In this document: piece after piece, positions 17,983-27,810 of the stretch
Position numbering within the stretch: position 1 is the first letter of the stretch
Layout of the letters: each line of letters opens with the position of its first letter
NCBI RefSeq assembly: GCF_014204895.1
Contig: NZ_JACHMF010000001.1
Coordinates: 3,906,001 to 3,970,000 of the forward strand
Reading direction: 5' to 3'
DNA from: Paractinoplanes abujensis
GTDB taxonomy: Bacteria; Actinomycetota; Actinomycetes; Mycobacteriales; Micromonosporaceae
DNA length: 64,000 nt
Notes under the pieces: generated by a model
What the model was told of the DNA's origin: nothing
What the model saw: only the letters and a program-made list of their open reading frames with translations
Database searches by the model: none
Made by a program: the position numbers and the translations under genes

Positions 17983-18977
17983 TGCGTGCGATCGTGTTGG
18001 ACGGCCGGAACGGCGTCGAGTTGTCCACCCGCCCCGAGCCCACGCCCGGACCGGGGCAGGTGGTCGTCGCCCCGGCCGCGGTCGGCATCTGCGGCACCGA
18101 CCTGCACCTGGTCGACGGCAGCTACGCCACCGGCCGCTACTCGGTCGTCCCCGGCCACGAGTTCGCCGGCACGGTCACCGCGGTCGGCTCCGGCGTCACC
18201 GGCCTGGCCGAGGGAGACCTGGTCGGGGTCGACCCCAACGTGCCCTGCGGCGAGTGCCGCTGGTGCCGGGTCAAGGCGGTCAACCTCTGCGTACGGCTCG
18301 AACCGGTCGGCGTCACCCGCGACGGCGCCTGCGCCGACCGGGTCCTGGTGCCCGCGCGGGTCACCTACCGGCTCCCGGCCGGTGTGGACGCCACCGCCGG
18401 CGCTCTGGTCGAACCCCTGGCCTGTGTGCTGCACGCCCTCGACCGCGCTCCCACGGTCACCGATCGCGACGTGCTCATCTACGGCGCCGGATCCATCGGC
18501 CTGCTGATGGCGGCCATGCTGCGGCAGCGTGGCGCCGGCCGCATCCAGATCGTCGAGCCGCACGAGGTCCGCCGCGACGCGGCCCTGCGCCTGGGGGCCG
18601 ACGCCGCCGCGGCCGGCTCGGCGGACCTCGACCTCCGCGACGGCGCGGAGCTCGTCATCGAGGCCAGCGGCCACCCGGCGGCCATCACCGACGCGCTGGA
18701 CCGGATCGCCGTGCGCGGCACCCTGGTCCAGATGGGTGTCACCGCCCCGGACACCACGGTGCCGCTGCACCCGTTCGAGGTTTTCGAGAAAGAGATCACC
18801 GTGCTCGGCTCGAACAGCCTGGCCGACTGCTATCCGGCCGCCGCCGAGCAGATGGCCGGCCTGACGGCGACGCTGCGGCCGCTGGTCACCCATACCTTCC
18901 CCCTCGAGTCCTACGCCGAGGCACTGGCCGCAGCGGCCTCCCCCGAGGCGCTCAAGGTGCACGTCATGGTGCAGTAA
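17982..18977 (+). CDS. Zinc-dependent polyol dehydrogenase (medium-chain, sorbitol/threonine dehydrogenase-like)
   Basis: A 331-residue MDR dehydrogenase. The catalytic zinc ligands are visible in GICGTDLHLVDG (Cys near residue 37) and PGHEFAGTV (His-Glu near 58), the structural-zinc lobe has the cysteines of CGECRWC, and the Rossmann motif is GAGSIGLL (near 165). Zinc dehydrogenases of this type oxidise a secondary alcohol of sorbitol, xylitol, arabitol or tetritols to a ketose with NAD. Its tight linkage to the importer makes a polyol the likely transported substrate and the ketose the substrate of one of the kinases. It is the last gene of the rightward operon. Confidence 0.9.
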   Translation: MRAIVLDGRNGVELSTRPEPTPGPGQVVVAPAAVGICGTDLHLVDGSYATGRYSVVPGHEFAGTVTAVGSGVTGLAEGDLVGVDPNVPCGECRWCRVKAVNLCVRLEPVGVTRDGACADRVLVPARVTYRLPAGVDATAGALVEPLACVLHALDRAPTVTDRDVLIYGAGSIGLLMAAMLRQRGAGRIQIVEPHEVRRDAALRLGADAAAAGSADLDLRDGAELVIEASGHPAAITDALDRIAVRGTLVQMGVTAPDTTVPLHPFEVFEKEITVLGSNSLADCYPAAAEQMAGLTATLRPLVTHTFPLESYAEALAAAASPEALKVHVMVQ

Positions 18978-19012
18978 AGCGCCGGTTCGCGGAACGTGCC
19001 GAGACAACCCGC

Positions 19013-19522
19013 TCAGGGCTGCCGGCGGCGAAGCGCCCGCGTCAGTGCTGTGGCCAGCCCCGCGGCGGCCACGGCACCGCATCCGAGCAGCCACCAGCGC
19101 CACCGGGACCCGGAACCGGCCGGGTCGGCGGCCTTCGCGGCCGGCGGCGGGGGCGTCTGCGCGGACCGGGCGCGCACCGCGACGGTCGACTCGCTGGTGT
19201 AGGGCGCCGGCGCGCGGACCGTCACCCGCCAATCGCCAGGGGTCAGGATCGGGCCGCTGAGATAGAAGCCCTGCCCCTCCCCCGCCGGTTCGAGCTGGAT
19301 CGGGCCGACCCTCTGCCCGCCGGCGGCGGTCGCGCTGACCACGAGCCGCACCATGTCCTCGAGCTGGTGCCCATCGGCGTGCTCGGCCTGCACCGTGATG
19401 CCGGTGGCGCCGTCCCCGGCCACCTCCAGCTTCAGCTTTCCCTCGTGAGCCCACGCCGGCGTGGCCACCGGCACGAACGCCAGCATCAGTCCGGCGGTGA
19501 GAGCGATACCCGTACGACGCAT
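19013..19522 (-). CDS. Secreted/membrane-anchored CopC/YtkA-like protein
   Basis: A 169-residue protein with a signal peptide ending near AWA-HEG (residue 26), an immunoglobulin-like beta domain with GFYLSGPILTPGDWRVTVR (near 90), a Pro/Ala linker, and a C-terminal membrane helix (WWLLGCGAVAAAGLATAL) followed by an arginine-rich tail. The mature start at His resembles CopC/YtkA-like proteins, in which an N-terminal His can bind copper; this is a family comparison only. AAGGA six bases before ATG 19522 fixes the start. It lies downstream of the giant gene at 19587, separated by a hairpin, and converges with the dehydrogenase gene. Confidence 0.75.
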   Translation of the reverse strand: MRRTGIALTAGLMLAFVPVATPAWAHEGKLKLEVAGDGATGITVQAEHADGHQLEDMVRLVVSATAAGGQRVGPIQLEPAGEGQGFYLSGPILTPGDWRVTVRAPAPYTSESTVAVRARSAQTPPPPAAKAADPAGSGSRWRWWLLGCGAVAAAGLATALTRALRRRQP

Positions 19523-19548
19523 CGGAATCCTTTCCTGTCGGCCCGCAA

Positions 19549-19579
19549 GGGCCCGCCCCCTGCGCGAGGGGACGGGCCC
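19549..19579 (-). terminator. Hairpin downstream of the giant ThuA/sugar dehydrogenase gene
   Basis: GGGCCCGCCCCC (19549-19560) pairs with GGGGACGGGCCC (19568-19579) with one mismatch and a seven-base loop. It lies directly after the stop codon of the giant gene and before the start of the next leftward gene. No T tract is present, as is common in high-GC actinobacteria. Confidence 0.6.
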
Positions 19580-19586
19580 GGTCGGA

Positions 19587-22500
19587 TCAACGCCAGCGGT
19601 TCGGCGCCTTGCGGGTCGGGTCACCCTTGAGCCAGCCCGTGCCGGCCGTTCCCCCCAGCCGTACGATCATCGCGTCGGCGTCGCGGACCAGGGTGTCCCT
19701 GACGTCGGTGTCGGTGACCAGCTTGGGGTCCTTGACGAGGGTCTTGAAGGCGTTCAGTTCCTTGATCGCCTTGTCGTCCTTGCCGTCCGCCTCCGCCTTG
19801 CGCACCGCCTCCAGTTTCTTGGACAAGTCCTTGTGCGCCTGGGTGGAGAGCCGGCTGGTCGCCTTGAACCGGTCGAGCAGGTTCTGCATGTCGCGGAACG
19901 AGGTGGCCACGAAGAACTGCACCGTCGTGGTGGTGCGGTTGCCCGCCTTGTCGACCGCGACCGCCGTCAGGTCGTGCAGACCCAGCGGCAGCTCGTACAT
20001 GGCCAGCAGCGCTCCGTTGGTGTACGCCTGCCCGTTCAGGGTGGCCGAGGTGCTCTGGATCCCGGAGCTCGGGTCGACCGCCTGCCACGAGATGCGGACG
20101 TCCTGGCTGTCGCCGTAGAGCTGGCCGTGGGCGATCCCGGCCACCAGCAGGGTCGGTTTGCTGCCGTCGATCCGCAGGACCGCCGACTTCAGCGTCTCCT
20201 GGTTGCCGGCCTTGTCGGTGGCCCGGTAGAGCAGCTCGTGCGGCCCGTCCCCGGTCACGTCGATCGGCGCGGTGTACGGCGTCCAGGCCCCACCGTCGAG
20301 CGACCATTCCTGTTTGCCGACCCCCGACCCGGCGTCGGTCGCGGCCAGCGTGACCGGGATGGCCCCGTCGTGCCAGCCGTTGTCGTTGGCCGGAGCGAAC
20401 TGCGCCGTCGTCAGCGGAGCCGTGCCGTCGATCTTCACCGTGGCCGACTTCGCGGGCTCCACGTTTCCGGCCTTGTCGGTCGAGCGGAACCGCACCTCGT
20501 GCGAGCCGTCCCCGCTGATCGTCACCGGTGCGGTGTACGCGGTCCAGGCAGTCGCGCCGTCGATCTGATATTCCGTGCCGGCCACGCCCCCGGTGTCCGA
20601 CGCGGTCAGCGTGACCGCCACGGGCCCGGTGTACCAGCCCTCGACCGGAGTGCCGGAGAGCGCAGCCGTGGTCGTCGGAGGAGCGGAGTCGGTGGTCAGC
20701 CGGAAGTAGTCGAACGCCGCGGTCTTCCGCGCGGTCTGGTTGGCCCCGAGGGTGAACAGGCCCACCTTCGGGGTGGCCCCGGCCGCGGCGTTGGTCAGCG
20801 CCGGGAACGCCGTCCAGTCCGTGCCGTCGGCCGAGTAGGAGCCGGTGTAGGTGTTACCGGTCCGGGCCAGCCGCAGGTACCACACGCCCGAGGTGAGGCT
20901 GCCGGCCTGCGGCTGCGGGTCCTGTACGGCCGCCCCGATCTCGCTGCGGAACTCGATCCGGCGGCTGGGCGCCTGCCCGGCCGTGTTGTCGAGCACGTAG
21001 TCGAGTTTGACGTAGTTGTCGTCGTCGCCGTAAACAATCAGCCCGGCCTGCTGGTACTGCTCGTCGAGCTGGCTGCCGTCGACCTTGGTCTCCAGGGTCC
21101 AGTCGCCGGACGGCGCGTTCTGGAGGACGAAGTTCGTCGGCCCGGTGTTGCTCCCGGTGTAGATGTCGCCGTTGGGCACGTCGATCCGCAACGCCCCGCC
21201 GGTGATCCGGTACGCGGCCGCGTCCTCCCGCACGACGGCGTCCCACCGGCACTTGTCGAGCGTGTCACCGGTGAACTCGTCGGAACGCGAGGCCGGTGTG
21301 GCCGGCTCGTCCGGGGTGAGCAGGAACCAGTCGAAGGCCGCGTCCACCACCGGCGCTTCGGTGCCACCGTTGAGGGCGAAGACACCGACCCGCGGGTTGC
21401 TGATCCCGGCCAGCGCGGCCGAGCGGCCGACCGTCGTGAACGTCTGCCCGTCGGCCGAGGTCTGCGCCGTCAGGTTGGTCCCGTCGCTGGTGATGCGCAG
21501 GTAGACCGTGTCACCGGTCGGCGCCGCGGCGCTGTCGCTGCTCTCGTTGCGCGGCGTCCCGGCCGTTTCCCGGATGAACTCGGCCCGGCGCGAGCCGTTG
21601 TACAGCAGGTCCAGCTTGGCGTAGTTGTCGTCGTCGCCGTAGACGATCAGACCGGCCTGCTGATAGTTCGCCGTCACCGGCACGGTCACCTTGGTCGTGG
21701 CCTGCCAGGCCCCGGCGGGTGCGGGCTGCACGACCAGGTTGGTCGCGTCGTTGCGGCTGCCGTACAGGTCGCCCGCCGCCGTGGGCAGGCGCAGCGTGCC
21801 GCCGGTGACCGAGAAGGTCTGGTTCTCCCGGACCACCGTCCAGCGGTCACGGTTGAGCGCGCTGCCGAGGAAGTCGTCCGACCGCGCCCCGAAGCAGGAC
21901 GTGGCCGGCGCGTCCACCTTGACCGGGACGTTGACGTACGCCTTGGCGCCCCGGCTGTCGGTCACTGTCAGAGTGGCGGTGAAGGAACCGGGCGCCTTGT
22001 AGGTGTGGCCGGCGTCCAGGGTGGTGGCGGTGCCGCCGTCGCCGAACTCCCAGGCGTACGTCAGCGGGGTGTCGCCCTCGGCGTCGGTCGCGGTGCCGTC
22101 GAAGGCCACCGTGAGCGGCGCGGTGCCGGTGGCCGGGGTGGCAACCGCGGTGACTTTCGGGGGCGCGTTCTCGGTGACGCCGCGCCCGAGGAAGTCCATC
22201 CAGTTGACGTTGAACAGCGACCCTGCTCCGCCGCCGGGGTCACGGGCGACGAAGAACAGGGACTCGGTGTCGGCCGCCGTGACGTCGACGGAGACGTCGA
22301 CGTAGCTCTGCCAGCCACCCGTGCCCGGTACGGTGGCCGTGGCCAGCAGCGGGCCGTCGGCCGCGCCGGAGCGCACCTCGATCCGCCCGCCGCCCGCCTC
22401 GGACGCCGCCCGGAAGCGGATCGCGTCGACGCCGGTCAGGCTGGCCGGGTCGAGCGACCACCAGTCGCCGTCCTCGATGAAACCGATGTTCTGGCCGCCG

Positions 22501-25313
22501 CCGGCCGGGTCGGTGGCGGTCTCCTTCTGCACGCCGGCGTCGCCGCCGCCGGTGCTGCCGGGGACCCGCCCGGTCGCCGAGTAGTACTCGGCCTGCTTGC
22601 GTTTGGGCTGCAGCTGCTCGATGGCCCGGCCGGTGAGCGGGGCGGAGCCGCCCTCGCCACCGTCATCGGTGTAGGTGGCCTCGAAGACCGCGAACACGTT
22701 GGCCTCGGCGCCGTGCCCGGCGGCCAGGGCGGTCTGCACGGTGCCGGTGCAGCCGGTGTACTGCTCCAGCGGGTGGGCGTGCTCGTCGTGGCCGAGCAGC
22801 ACTTGCAGGCGTACGCGGTCGCAGTCGATCGTCCCGTCCTCGGGGTCGGTCACCTTGATCGTGTACTTGACCTGGTCGCCCCACTCGAAGAAGCCGCCGT
22901 CGGGTGGGAACTCGATGGAGACGGCAGGCAGGGTGTTGCCGACCGTCACCGGGACGTTGGCCACCGCCGTACGGCCCTTGGGGTTGGTCACGGTGAGCTG
23001 CGCGGTGTAGTCACCGGCCTCGGTGTAGGTGTGCGTGGGGTTGGCCTCGGTGGAGGACTTGCCGTCGCCGAACGTCCAGGCGTAGGTGAGCGCGCCGCCG
23101 TCCGGGTCGCGGGAGCCCTCGCTCGAGAACGTCGCCGTCAACGGCGTCGGGCCCGAGGTCGGCGACGCCTTGGCCACCGCGATCGGCGCCCGCTCACCGG
23201 CGATGTAGTCGATCCGGTAGATCCCGGAGTTGTCGTTGTTGCCGCCGAACCCGCTGCCCCACTCGATCAGGTACAACGCGCCGTCCGGGCCGAACTCGAA
23301 GTCCATCGGGCGGACGAAGCTCATGCCGGTCAGCAACTGGTTGATGTCGACCAGGGACTTGCCGTCGGGGGTCACCTGCATCGTGTACATCTTGGACTGG
23401 TTCCACTCGCCGAACAGCGCCTTGCCGTCGTAGTAGGCCGGCCACTTGCGGGCCGAGGTGGAATCGGCGTCGTACCGGTAGACGGGCCCGCCCATCGGGG
23501 CCCCGCCGCCGCCGATCTCTCCGAAGCGCGGGTTGCCGCCGTAGTCGTAGTCGACGGTGGCCGCGAGGGCCGGCGGCAGGGTGGTCAGGCCGGTGTTGTT
23601 GGGTGAGTCGTTCACCGGCGCCGCGCAGTTGAACTTGGCGCCGCTCGGCCCGGACGGGAACTGATAGTCGTTGTACGCGTAGTTGGCGCCGGTGCAGTAC
23701 GGCCAGCCGAAGTTGCCCGCGGCGCCGACGATGTTCCACTCGACCGTGCCCTCGGGCCCCCGGTTGGGGTTGGCCGCGCTCGCGTCGGGACCGTAGTCGC
23801 CGAGGTACAGGGTGCCGGTCTTGGGATCGATGCCGATGCGGAACGGGTTACGGAAGCCCATCGCGTAGATCTCGGGGCGGGTCTTGGCCGTTCCGGGCGC
23901 GAACAGGTTGCCGGCCGGCACGGTGTAGGTGCCGTCGTCCTCGGGGTGGATCCGCAGCACCTTGCCCCGCAGGTCGTTGGTGTTGGCGGAGGTCCGCTGG
24001 GAGTCGTAGTCCTGCCGGCCCGGCCGCTCGTCGAGCGGGGCGAACGCGTCCGACTCGAAGGGGTTGGTGTTGTCACCGGTGGCCAGGTAAAGGTTGCCGG
24101 CGGCGTCGAAGGTCATGCTCCCGCCCGCGTGGCAGCAGGTGTTGCGCTGGGTGTCGACCTGCAGCACCACCTTCTCGCTGGAGGTGGCGATCGAGTCACC
24201 GGTGACGGTGAAGCGCGACAACAGATTGCGCGGCACTCCGTCGTTGCGGGCGTAGTAGAGATAGACCCAGCCGTTGCTGTCGAAGTCCGGGTCGAGCCGG
24301 ATACCGATCAGCCCGTCCTCGTTGCCGGTGAAGACATCAAGGTCAACCGCGGTCACCGTACGGCCGGTGTCGGGCTTGATGATCTGGACGCGGCCGTCCC
24401 GCTCGACATAGAAGACGCGTCCGTCGCCCGCGATGTCCAGCTCCATCGGGTTGCTGGTGTTGGCGTCCAGCGTGACCTTCTCGAAGCTCGAGGTCAGCGA
24501 GGCGCCGCAGTCCGCGTCGAGCACGCCCGCCGCGGTCCGGATGCCGCCCAGCAGATGGGAGAGGAACTGCGGATCCGCGTACGACTCCTGGGTGTGGCCG
24601 CCGCCGGTGTACCAGGCCCGGCCCCCGTCGTAGTCCTGGCACCAGGCCGTCGGGTGGTCGGAGCCCATCGCCCCCGAGCCCGGCGTGTAGCTGGTCTCGT
24701 CGAGGCTCGCGAGCACGTGAACGGCGCCGCGCGGGTTGGTCCGGAAGTTGTACCACTCGTCGAAACGTGACCATCGGTCCGGCAGCCCGGCCGTCGACGG
24801 GTGGGCGTGGTCCTCGACCTTGACGACGGCCTGCTGGTTGGCCGGGTGACCGGAGAAGTAGGCGCCGACGAGCTTGCCGTACCAGGGCCAGCTGTACTCG
24901 GTGTCGGAAGCGGCGTGGATGCCGGCGTAGCCGCCGCCGGCCTTGATGTAGCGCTCGAAGGCGCTCTGCTGCCCCGGATCGAGGACGTCACCGGTGGTGG
25001 AGAGCCAGATGACCGCCTTGTACTTGGCGAGGTTGTCGTCGGTGAAGGCCGCGGCGTCCTCGGTGGCGTCCACGGTGAACCCGTTGTCCGCACCGAGTTG
25101 CCGGATGGCCGCGATCCCGGCCGGAATCGCGTCGTGCCGGAACTCAGCGGTCTTGGAGAACACGAGAACGGAGTACGGATCCGCGGCGGCGGCTGCGGCC
25201 TGGGCCACTGCCGGTTGTGCGGTGCCGATCAGGCTGCCCGCCAGCAGCGCGCTCGATGTCAGGGCAGCGGTGATGAGCCTGCGCCCGGGCAGGCGGAATC
25301 GTCGACGGGGCAC
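19587..25313 (-). CDS. Giant secreted multidomain protein: ThuA, PQQ-type sugar dehydrogenase, PKD, CBM6, FIMAH
   Basis: A 1908-residue exported protein. In order: signal peptide (to about 40); ThuA domain (about 46-264, with VLVFSKTAEFRHDAIPAG); beta-propeller sugar/sorbosone dehydrogenase domain (about 278-704, with NPMELDIAGDGRVFYVERDG, cited in part, and the Cys-Cys-His site NTCCHAGG); PKD domain (708-790); an FPPDGG...GHDEHAHP module (796-904); CBM6-like domain (906-1041); second PKD (1049-1133); two DUF1349/laminin-like modules (1136-1334, 1341-1538); three Ig-like repeats with DKAGN (1541-1801); and a FIMAH-type helical tail (1804-1888). The GTG start at 25313 has AAGGGAG upstream. It probably oxidises or isomerises sugars on cell-surface-bound polymers. 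The gene at 54133 is a shorter paralogue. Confidence 0.92.
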   Translation of the reverse strand: MPRRRFRLPGRRLITAALTSSALLAGSLIGTAQPAVAQAAAAAADPYSVLVFSKTAEFRHDAIPAGIAAIRQLGADNGFTVDATEDAAAFTDDNLAKYKAVIWLSTTGDVLDPGQQSAFERYIKAGGGYAGIHAASDTEYSWPWYGKLVGAYFSGHPANQQAVVKVEDHAHPSTAGLPDRWSRFDEWYNFRTNPRGAVHVLASLDETSYTPGSGAMGSDHPTAWCQDYDGGRAWYTGGGHTQESYADPQFLSHLLGGIRTAAGVLDADCGASLTSSFEKVTLDANTSNPMELDIAGDGRVFYVERDGRVQIIKPDTGRTVTAVDLDVFTGNEDGLIGIRLDPDFDSNGWVYLYYARNDGVPRNLLSRFTVTGDSIATSSEKVVLQVDTQRNTCCHAGGSMTFDAAGNLYLATGDNTNPFESDAFAPLDERPGRQDYDSQRTSANTNDLRGKVLRIHPEDDGTYTVPAGNLFAPGTAKTRPEIYAMGFRNPFRIGIDPKTGTLYLGDYGPDASAANPNRGPEGTVEWNIVGAAGNFGWPYCTGANYAYNDYQFPSGPSGAKFNCAAPVNDSPNNTGLTTLPPALAATVDYDYGGNPRFGEIGGGGAPMGGPVYRYDADSTSARKWPAYYDGKALFGEWNQSKMYTMQVTPDGKSLVDINQLLTGMSFVRPMDFEFGPDGALYLIEWGSGFGGNNDNSGIYRIDYIAGERAPIAVAKASPTSGPTPLTATFSSEGSRDPDGGALTYAWTFGDGKSSTEANPTHTYTEAGDYTAQLTVTNPKGRTAVANVPVTVGNTLPAVSIEFPPDGGFFEWGDQVKYTIKVTDPEDGTIDCDRVRLQVLLGHDEHAHPLEQYTGCTGTVQTALAAGHGAEANVFAVFEATYTDDGGEGGSAPLTGRAIEQLQPKRKQAEYYSATGRVPGSTGGGDAGVQKETATDPAGGGQNIGFIEDGDWWSLDPASLTGVDAIRFRAASEAGGGRIEVRSGAADGPLLATATVPGTGGWQSYVDVSVDVTAADTESLFFVARDPGGGAGSLFNVNWMDFLGRGVTENAPPKVTAVATPATGTAPLTVAFDGTATDAEGDTPLTYAWEFGDGGTATTLDAGHTYKAPGSFTATLTVTDSRGAKAYVNVPVKVDAPATSCFGARSDDFLGSALNRDRWTVVRENQTFSVTGGTLRLPTAAGDLYGSRNDATNLVVQPAPAGAWQATTKVTVPVTANYQQAGLIVYGDDDNYAKLDLLYNGSRRAEFIRETAGTPRNESSDSAAAPTGDTVYLRITSDGTNLTAQTSADGQTFTTVGRSAALAGISNPRVGVFALNGGTEAPVVDAAFDWFLLTPDEPATPASRSDEFTGDTLDKCRWDAVVREDAAAYRITGGALRIDVPNGDIYTGSNTGPTNFVLQNAPSGDWTLETKVDGSQLDEQYQQAGLIVYGDDDNYVKLDYVLDNTAGQAPSRRIEFRSEIGAAVQDPQPQAGSLTSGVWYLRLARTGNTYTGSYSADGTDWTAFPALTNAAAGATPKVGLFTLGANQTARKTAAFDYFRLTTDSAPPTTTAALSGTPVEGWYTGPVAVTLTASDTGGVAGTEYQIDGATAWTAYTAPVTISGDGSHEVRFRSTDKAGNVEPAKSATVKIDGTAPLTTAQFAPANDNGWHDGAIPVTLAATDAGSGVGKQEWSLDGGAWTPYTAPIDVTGDGPHELLYRATDKAGNQETLKSAVLRIDGSKPTLLVAGIAHGQLYGDSQDVRISWQAVDPSSGIQSTSATLNGQAYTNGALLAMYELPLGLHDLTAVAVDKAGNRTTTTVQFFVATSFRDMQNLLDRFKATSRLSTQAHKDLSKKLEAVRKAEADGKDDKAIKELNAFKTLVKDPKLVTDTDVRDTLVRDADAMIVRLGGTAGTGWLKGDPTRKAPNRWR

Positions 25314-25591
25314 GGAATCTCCCTTGTCCTGTGTAGACCTCTTCGATCGGTCCGGCCCGCCGATGGCCATCCCGGAGAACATCGAGATTTGTTTATCTCT
25401 TGGACAAACTTCGGTCCTGCCCTTCGTTTCAGGCAAGATGTTCCTGTGTAACGTTTTGGTAACCGAGGGTGTTCTCAACCATTGAGGTACGCCGATGTGT
25501 CCGACCGGCTGATGACGAACGACCGAGGGCACCAGCGGCGGGCGGCCCTCCCCGCCGTACGAAGATCAGGCCGAGCAGGCCCGCCGGGGCG

Positions 25592-27040
25592 TCAGCGCGC
25601 CGCGGTGTCCTTCCCGGCGGCGAACCCTGCGCTCGCGGTAGGCGCGGACGCGGCCGGAAGGCTGACCCGCAGCAGCGCGCCACCGCGGGTGGAGCGGGCG
25701 ACGGTAACCCGGCCGCCGTGGGCGTCCACGACCCGCTGCACGATCGACAGCCCGAGGCCGGACCCCGGCAACGCCCGGGCGCTGTCGGCCCGGTAGAACC
25801 GGTCGAACACCCGCGGCGCGTCGGCGGCGTCGATGCCCGGTCCGGCGTCGTCGACCTCGAGCACCGCCGACGCGCCGGCGGCACGGAGCCGGACCTGGAC
25901 CGGCTGGTCCGCGGGAGACCACTTGCCGGCGTTGTCGACGAGGTTGAGCACAGCCCGCTGCAGCGCGGCGGGACGCCCGGTCACCCACACGGAGCTCACA
26001 TCGAGCGCGACCTCGATGTCGGGCATGCGCGAACGGGCGCGGGTCGCGGCGGCCACCACCACGTCGGCGAAGTCGATCAGCTCGGTGCTCTCGTCGCTGA
26101 CGTCACCGCGGGCCACCTCGGTCAGCTCGGCGGCCAGCGTGCTCAACTCGGCCACCTGGGCGCCGAGATCGTGCAGCAGCCGGGTCCGGCTCTCCGCCGG
26201 CAGCGCGCTGTCCAGGGTGCCGCGCCGATCGAGCCGGATCAGCAGCTCGACGTTGAGGCGCAGGCTGGTGAGCGGGGTCTTGAGCTCGTGGGAGGCATCC
26301 TCGGCGAGCAGCCGCTGAGCCTGCCGGGACTCCCGCAGCGCGGCGAGCATGTCGTTGATCGACTGGATCAGCTGCCGGATCTCCCCACCGCCCTCGTCCG
26401 GAATGTCGGCGTCGAGATCCCGGGTGTCCGCGACACGCACCGCGGCGGCGGTCAGCCGGTCGATCGGTGCCAGCGCGGCCCGCGCCACGGTCCGCCCCAC
26501 CAGGGCGCCGCCGGCCACGCAGAGCAGCCCGATCACCAGCATGCCGAACCCGAACTCGTTGATCGGGCTGTCGTCGGCGAGGTCGGCCACCTGGACCGCG
26601 CCGTCGCCCGTCCGCAGCGTGTAGACGCGGTAGCCGTCATCCCAGTCGGCCGACTCCAGCAGATCGGTCGACGCGCCCTCCGCTACACGCCCGGCCTGCT
26701 CACTGACCGGGGGTAGCTCGGGCTGGCCGGCCGGCGTCCGGGTCGAGCCGTCGGGCAGGATGACCCGCACCAGCCGGCCGGATCCCGGGTACGGCGGCAG
26801 CGGGACCTGCGCCAGACCGGCGCGCTCCGCATTGGTGGCCAGAACGCGGGAGTCGGCGTGCAGCTGATCCTCGGCGGTGTCCAGCAGCTTGCGATTCATC
26901 AGCTCGCTGGCCACCTGGAAGGACACGAACACGCTGACCGCGATGGCGGTCGCCGCGATCACCGTCATCCTGGTCCGCAGGGATCGCCCGCGCCACCACC
27001 GGGTCAGCGGGCGCGGCTCCCGGCCCCCGGCCCCGCTCAC
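25592..27040 (-). CDS. Sensor histidine kinase, MprB-like
   Basis: A 482-residue kinase: first membrane helix near residues 25-48, an extracellular sensor of about 110 residues, second membrane helix ([20 protein letters not shown], near 160), HAMP domain, HisKA domain with the phospho-acceptor in [15 protein letters not shown] (near 245), and an ATPase domain with [18 protein letters not shown] and GSGLGLSIV boxes. It autophosphorylates and passes the phosphate to the response regulator just upstream. Its GTG start overlaps the regulator stop by four bases (GTGA at 27037-27040). The stimulus is unknown; MprAB systems respond to envelope stress. Confidence 0.93.
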   Translation of the reverse strand: MSGAGGREPRPLTRWWRGRSLRTRMTVIAATAIAVSVFVSFQVASELMNRKLLDTAEDQLHADSRVLATNAERAGLAQVPLPPYPGSGRLVRVILPDGSTRTPAGQPELPPVSEQAGRVAEGASTDLLESADWDDGYRVYTLRTGDGAVQVADLADDSPINEFGFGMLVIGLLCVAGGALVGRTVARAALAPIDRLTAAAVRVADTRDLDADIPDEGGGEIRQLIQSINDMLAALRESRQAQRLLAEDASHELKTPLTSLRLNVELLIRLDRRGTLDSALPAESRTRLLHDLGAQVAELSTLAAELTEVARGDVSDESTELIDFADVVVAAATRARSRMPDIEVALDVSSVWVTGRPAALQRAVLNLVDNAGKWSPADQPVQVRLRAAGASAVLEVDDAGPGIDAADAPRVFDRFYRADSARALPGSGLGLSIVQRVVDAHGGRVTVARSTRGGALLRVSLPAASAPTASAGFAAGKDTAAR

Positions 27041-27729
27041 GGAGGAGTCTCCCGCAACGTGTAGCCGAGCCCGCGCAGCGTGTAGATCAACCGCGGCTCA
27101 CCCTCGGCCTCCATCTTGCGGCGCAGATAGCTCACGTACACCTGCAGGTTGTTGTCGGTGGTGCTCATGTCGAAGCCCCAGATCGCCTCGAACAGCGCGT
27201 CGCGGGTCAGCACGCGGGTCGCGTTGCGTACGAGCACCTGCAGGAGGGAGAACTCGGTCCGGGTCAGGCGCAGCGGCCGCCCGCCACGCCACGCCTCGAA
27301 CCGGTCGGGATCGATGCGCACGTCGGCGAACGACAGGACCGGCGACTGCTCGCCGGCCGGCGCGCGCCGACGCAGCAGGGCCCGCACCCGGGCCAGCAGC
27401 TCCTCGGTGGCGAACGGCTTGGGCAGATAGTCGTCGGCGCCCGCATCCAGCCCCGCGACCCGGTCGGAGACCTGGTCGCGGGCGGTCAGCATGAGCACCG
27501 GAAGATCCCGGCCCGCCGCCCGCAACCGCCGGCAGGTCTCCAGGCCGCCGAGACGGGGCATCATCACGTCCAGGATCAACAGATCCAACGTGTCACCCCC
27601 CGCGCCCTCGACCCCGTCGAGCACGGCGAGACCGTTGGCCACCGTGCTGGTGTCATAGCCCTCGACCTGGAGCACCCGCTCCAGCGACTCACGGATGGCC
27701 GCCTCGTCGTCCGCGATCATGATGCGCAC
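27037..27729 (-). CDS. OmpR-family response regulator, MprA-like
   Basis: A 230-residue regulator with a receiver domain (acid pocket ADDE near residue 6, phospho-acceptor [13 protein letters not shown] near 54, conserved Lys in LPKPFA near 104) and an OmpR winged helix (about 130-225) with [15 protein letters not shown] and [14 protein letters not shown] helices. GTG 27729 is the likely start because it begins the family sequence [13 protein letters not shown]; an ATG at 27780 would add 17 unconserved residues. Translation is coupled to the kinase gene. The window gives no clear target; the pair's own promoter region is the obvious first candidate. Confidence 0.93.
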   Translation of the reverse strand: MRIMIADDEAAIRESLERVLQVEGYDTSTVANGLAVLDGVEGAGGDTLDLLILDVMMPRLGGLETCRRLRAAGRDLPVLMLTARDQVSDRVAGLDAGADDYLPKPFATEELLARVRALLRRRAPAGEQSPVLSFADVRIDPDRFEAWRGGRPLRLTRTEFSLLQVLVRNATRVLTRDALFEAIWGFDMSTTDNNLQVYVSYLRRKMEAEGEPRLIYTLRGLGYTLRETPP

Positions 27730-27810
27730 TGCGGCCCCACCCCTTCCACCGACGCCTCGACGCTCATCCTCCCCGATCAACCTGAGGCCAGTATTAGAGA
27801 CGCCAACGTG

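Noticed and set aside
19461..23606. A 1381-codon open frame on the plus strand opposite the giant ThuA gene
   Set aside because: It is a GC-bias shadow: composition is Arg/Gly/Val-rich with no domain, and the minus strand encodes recognisable domains over the same bases.
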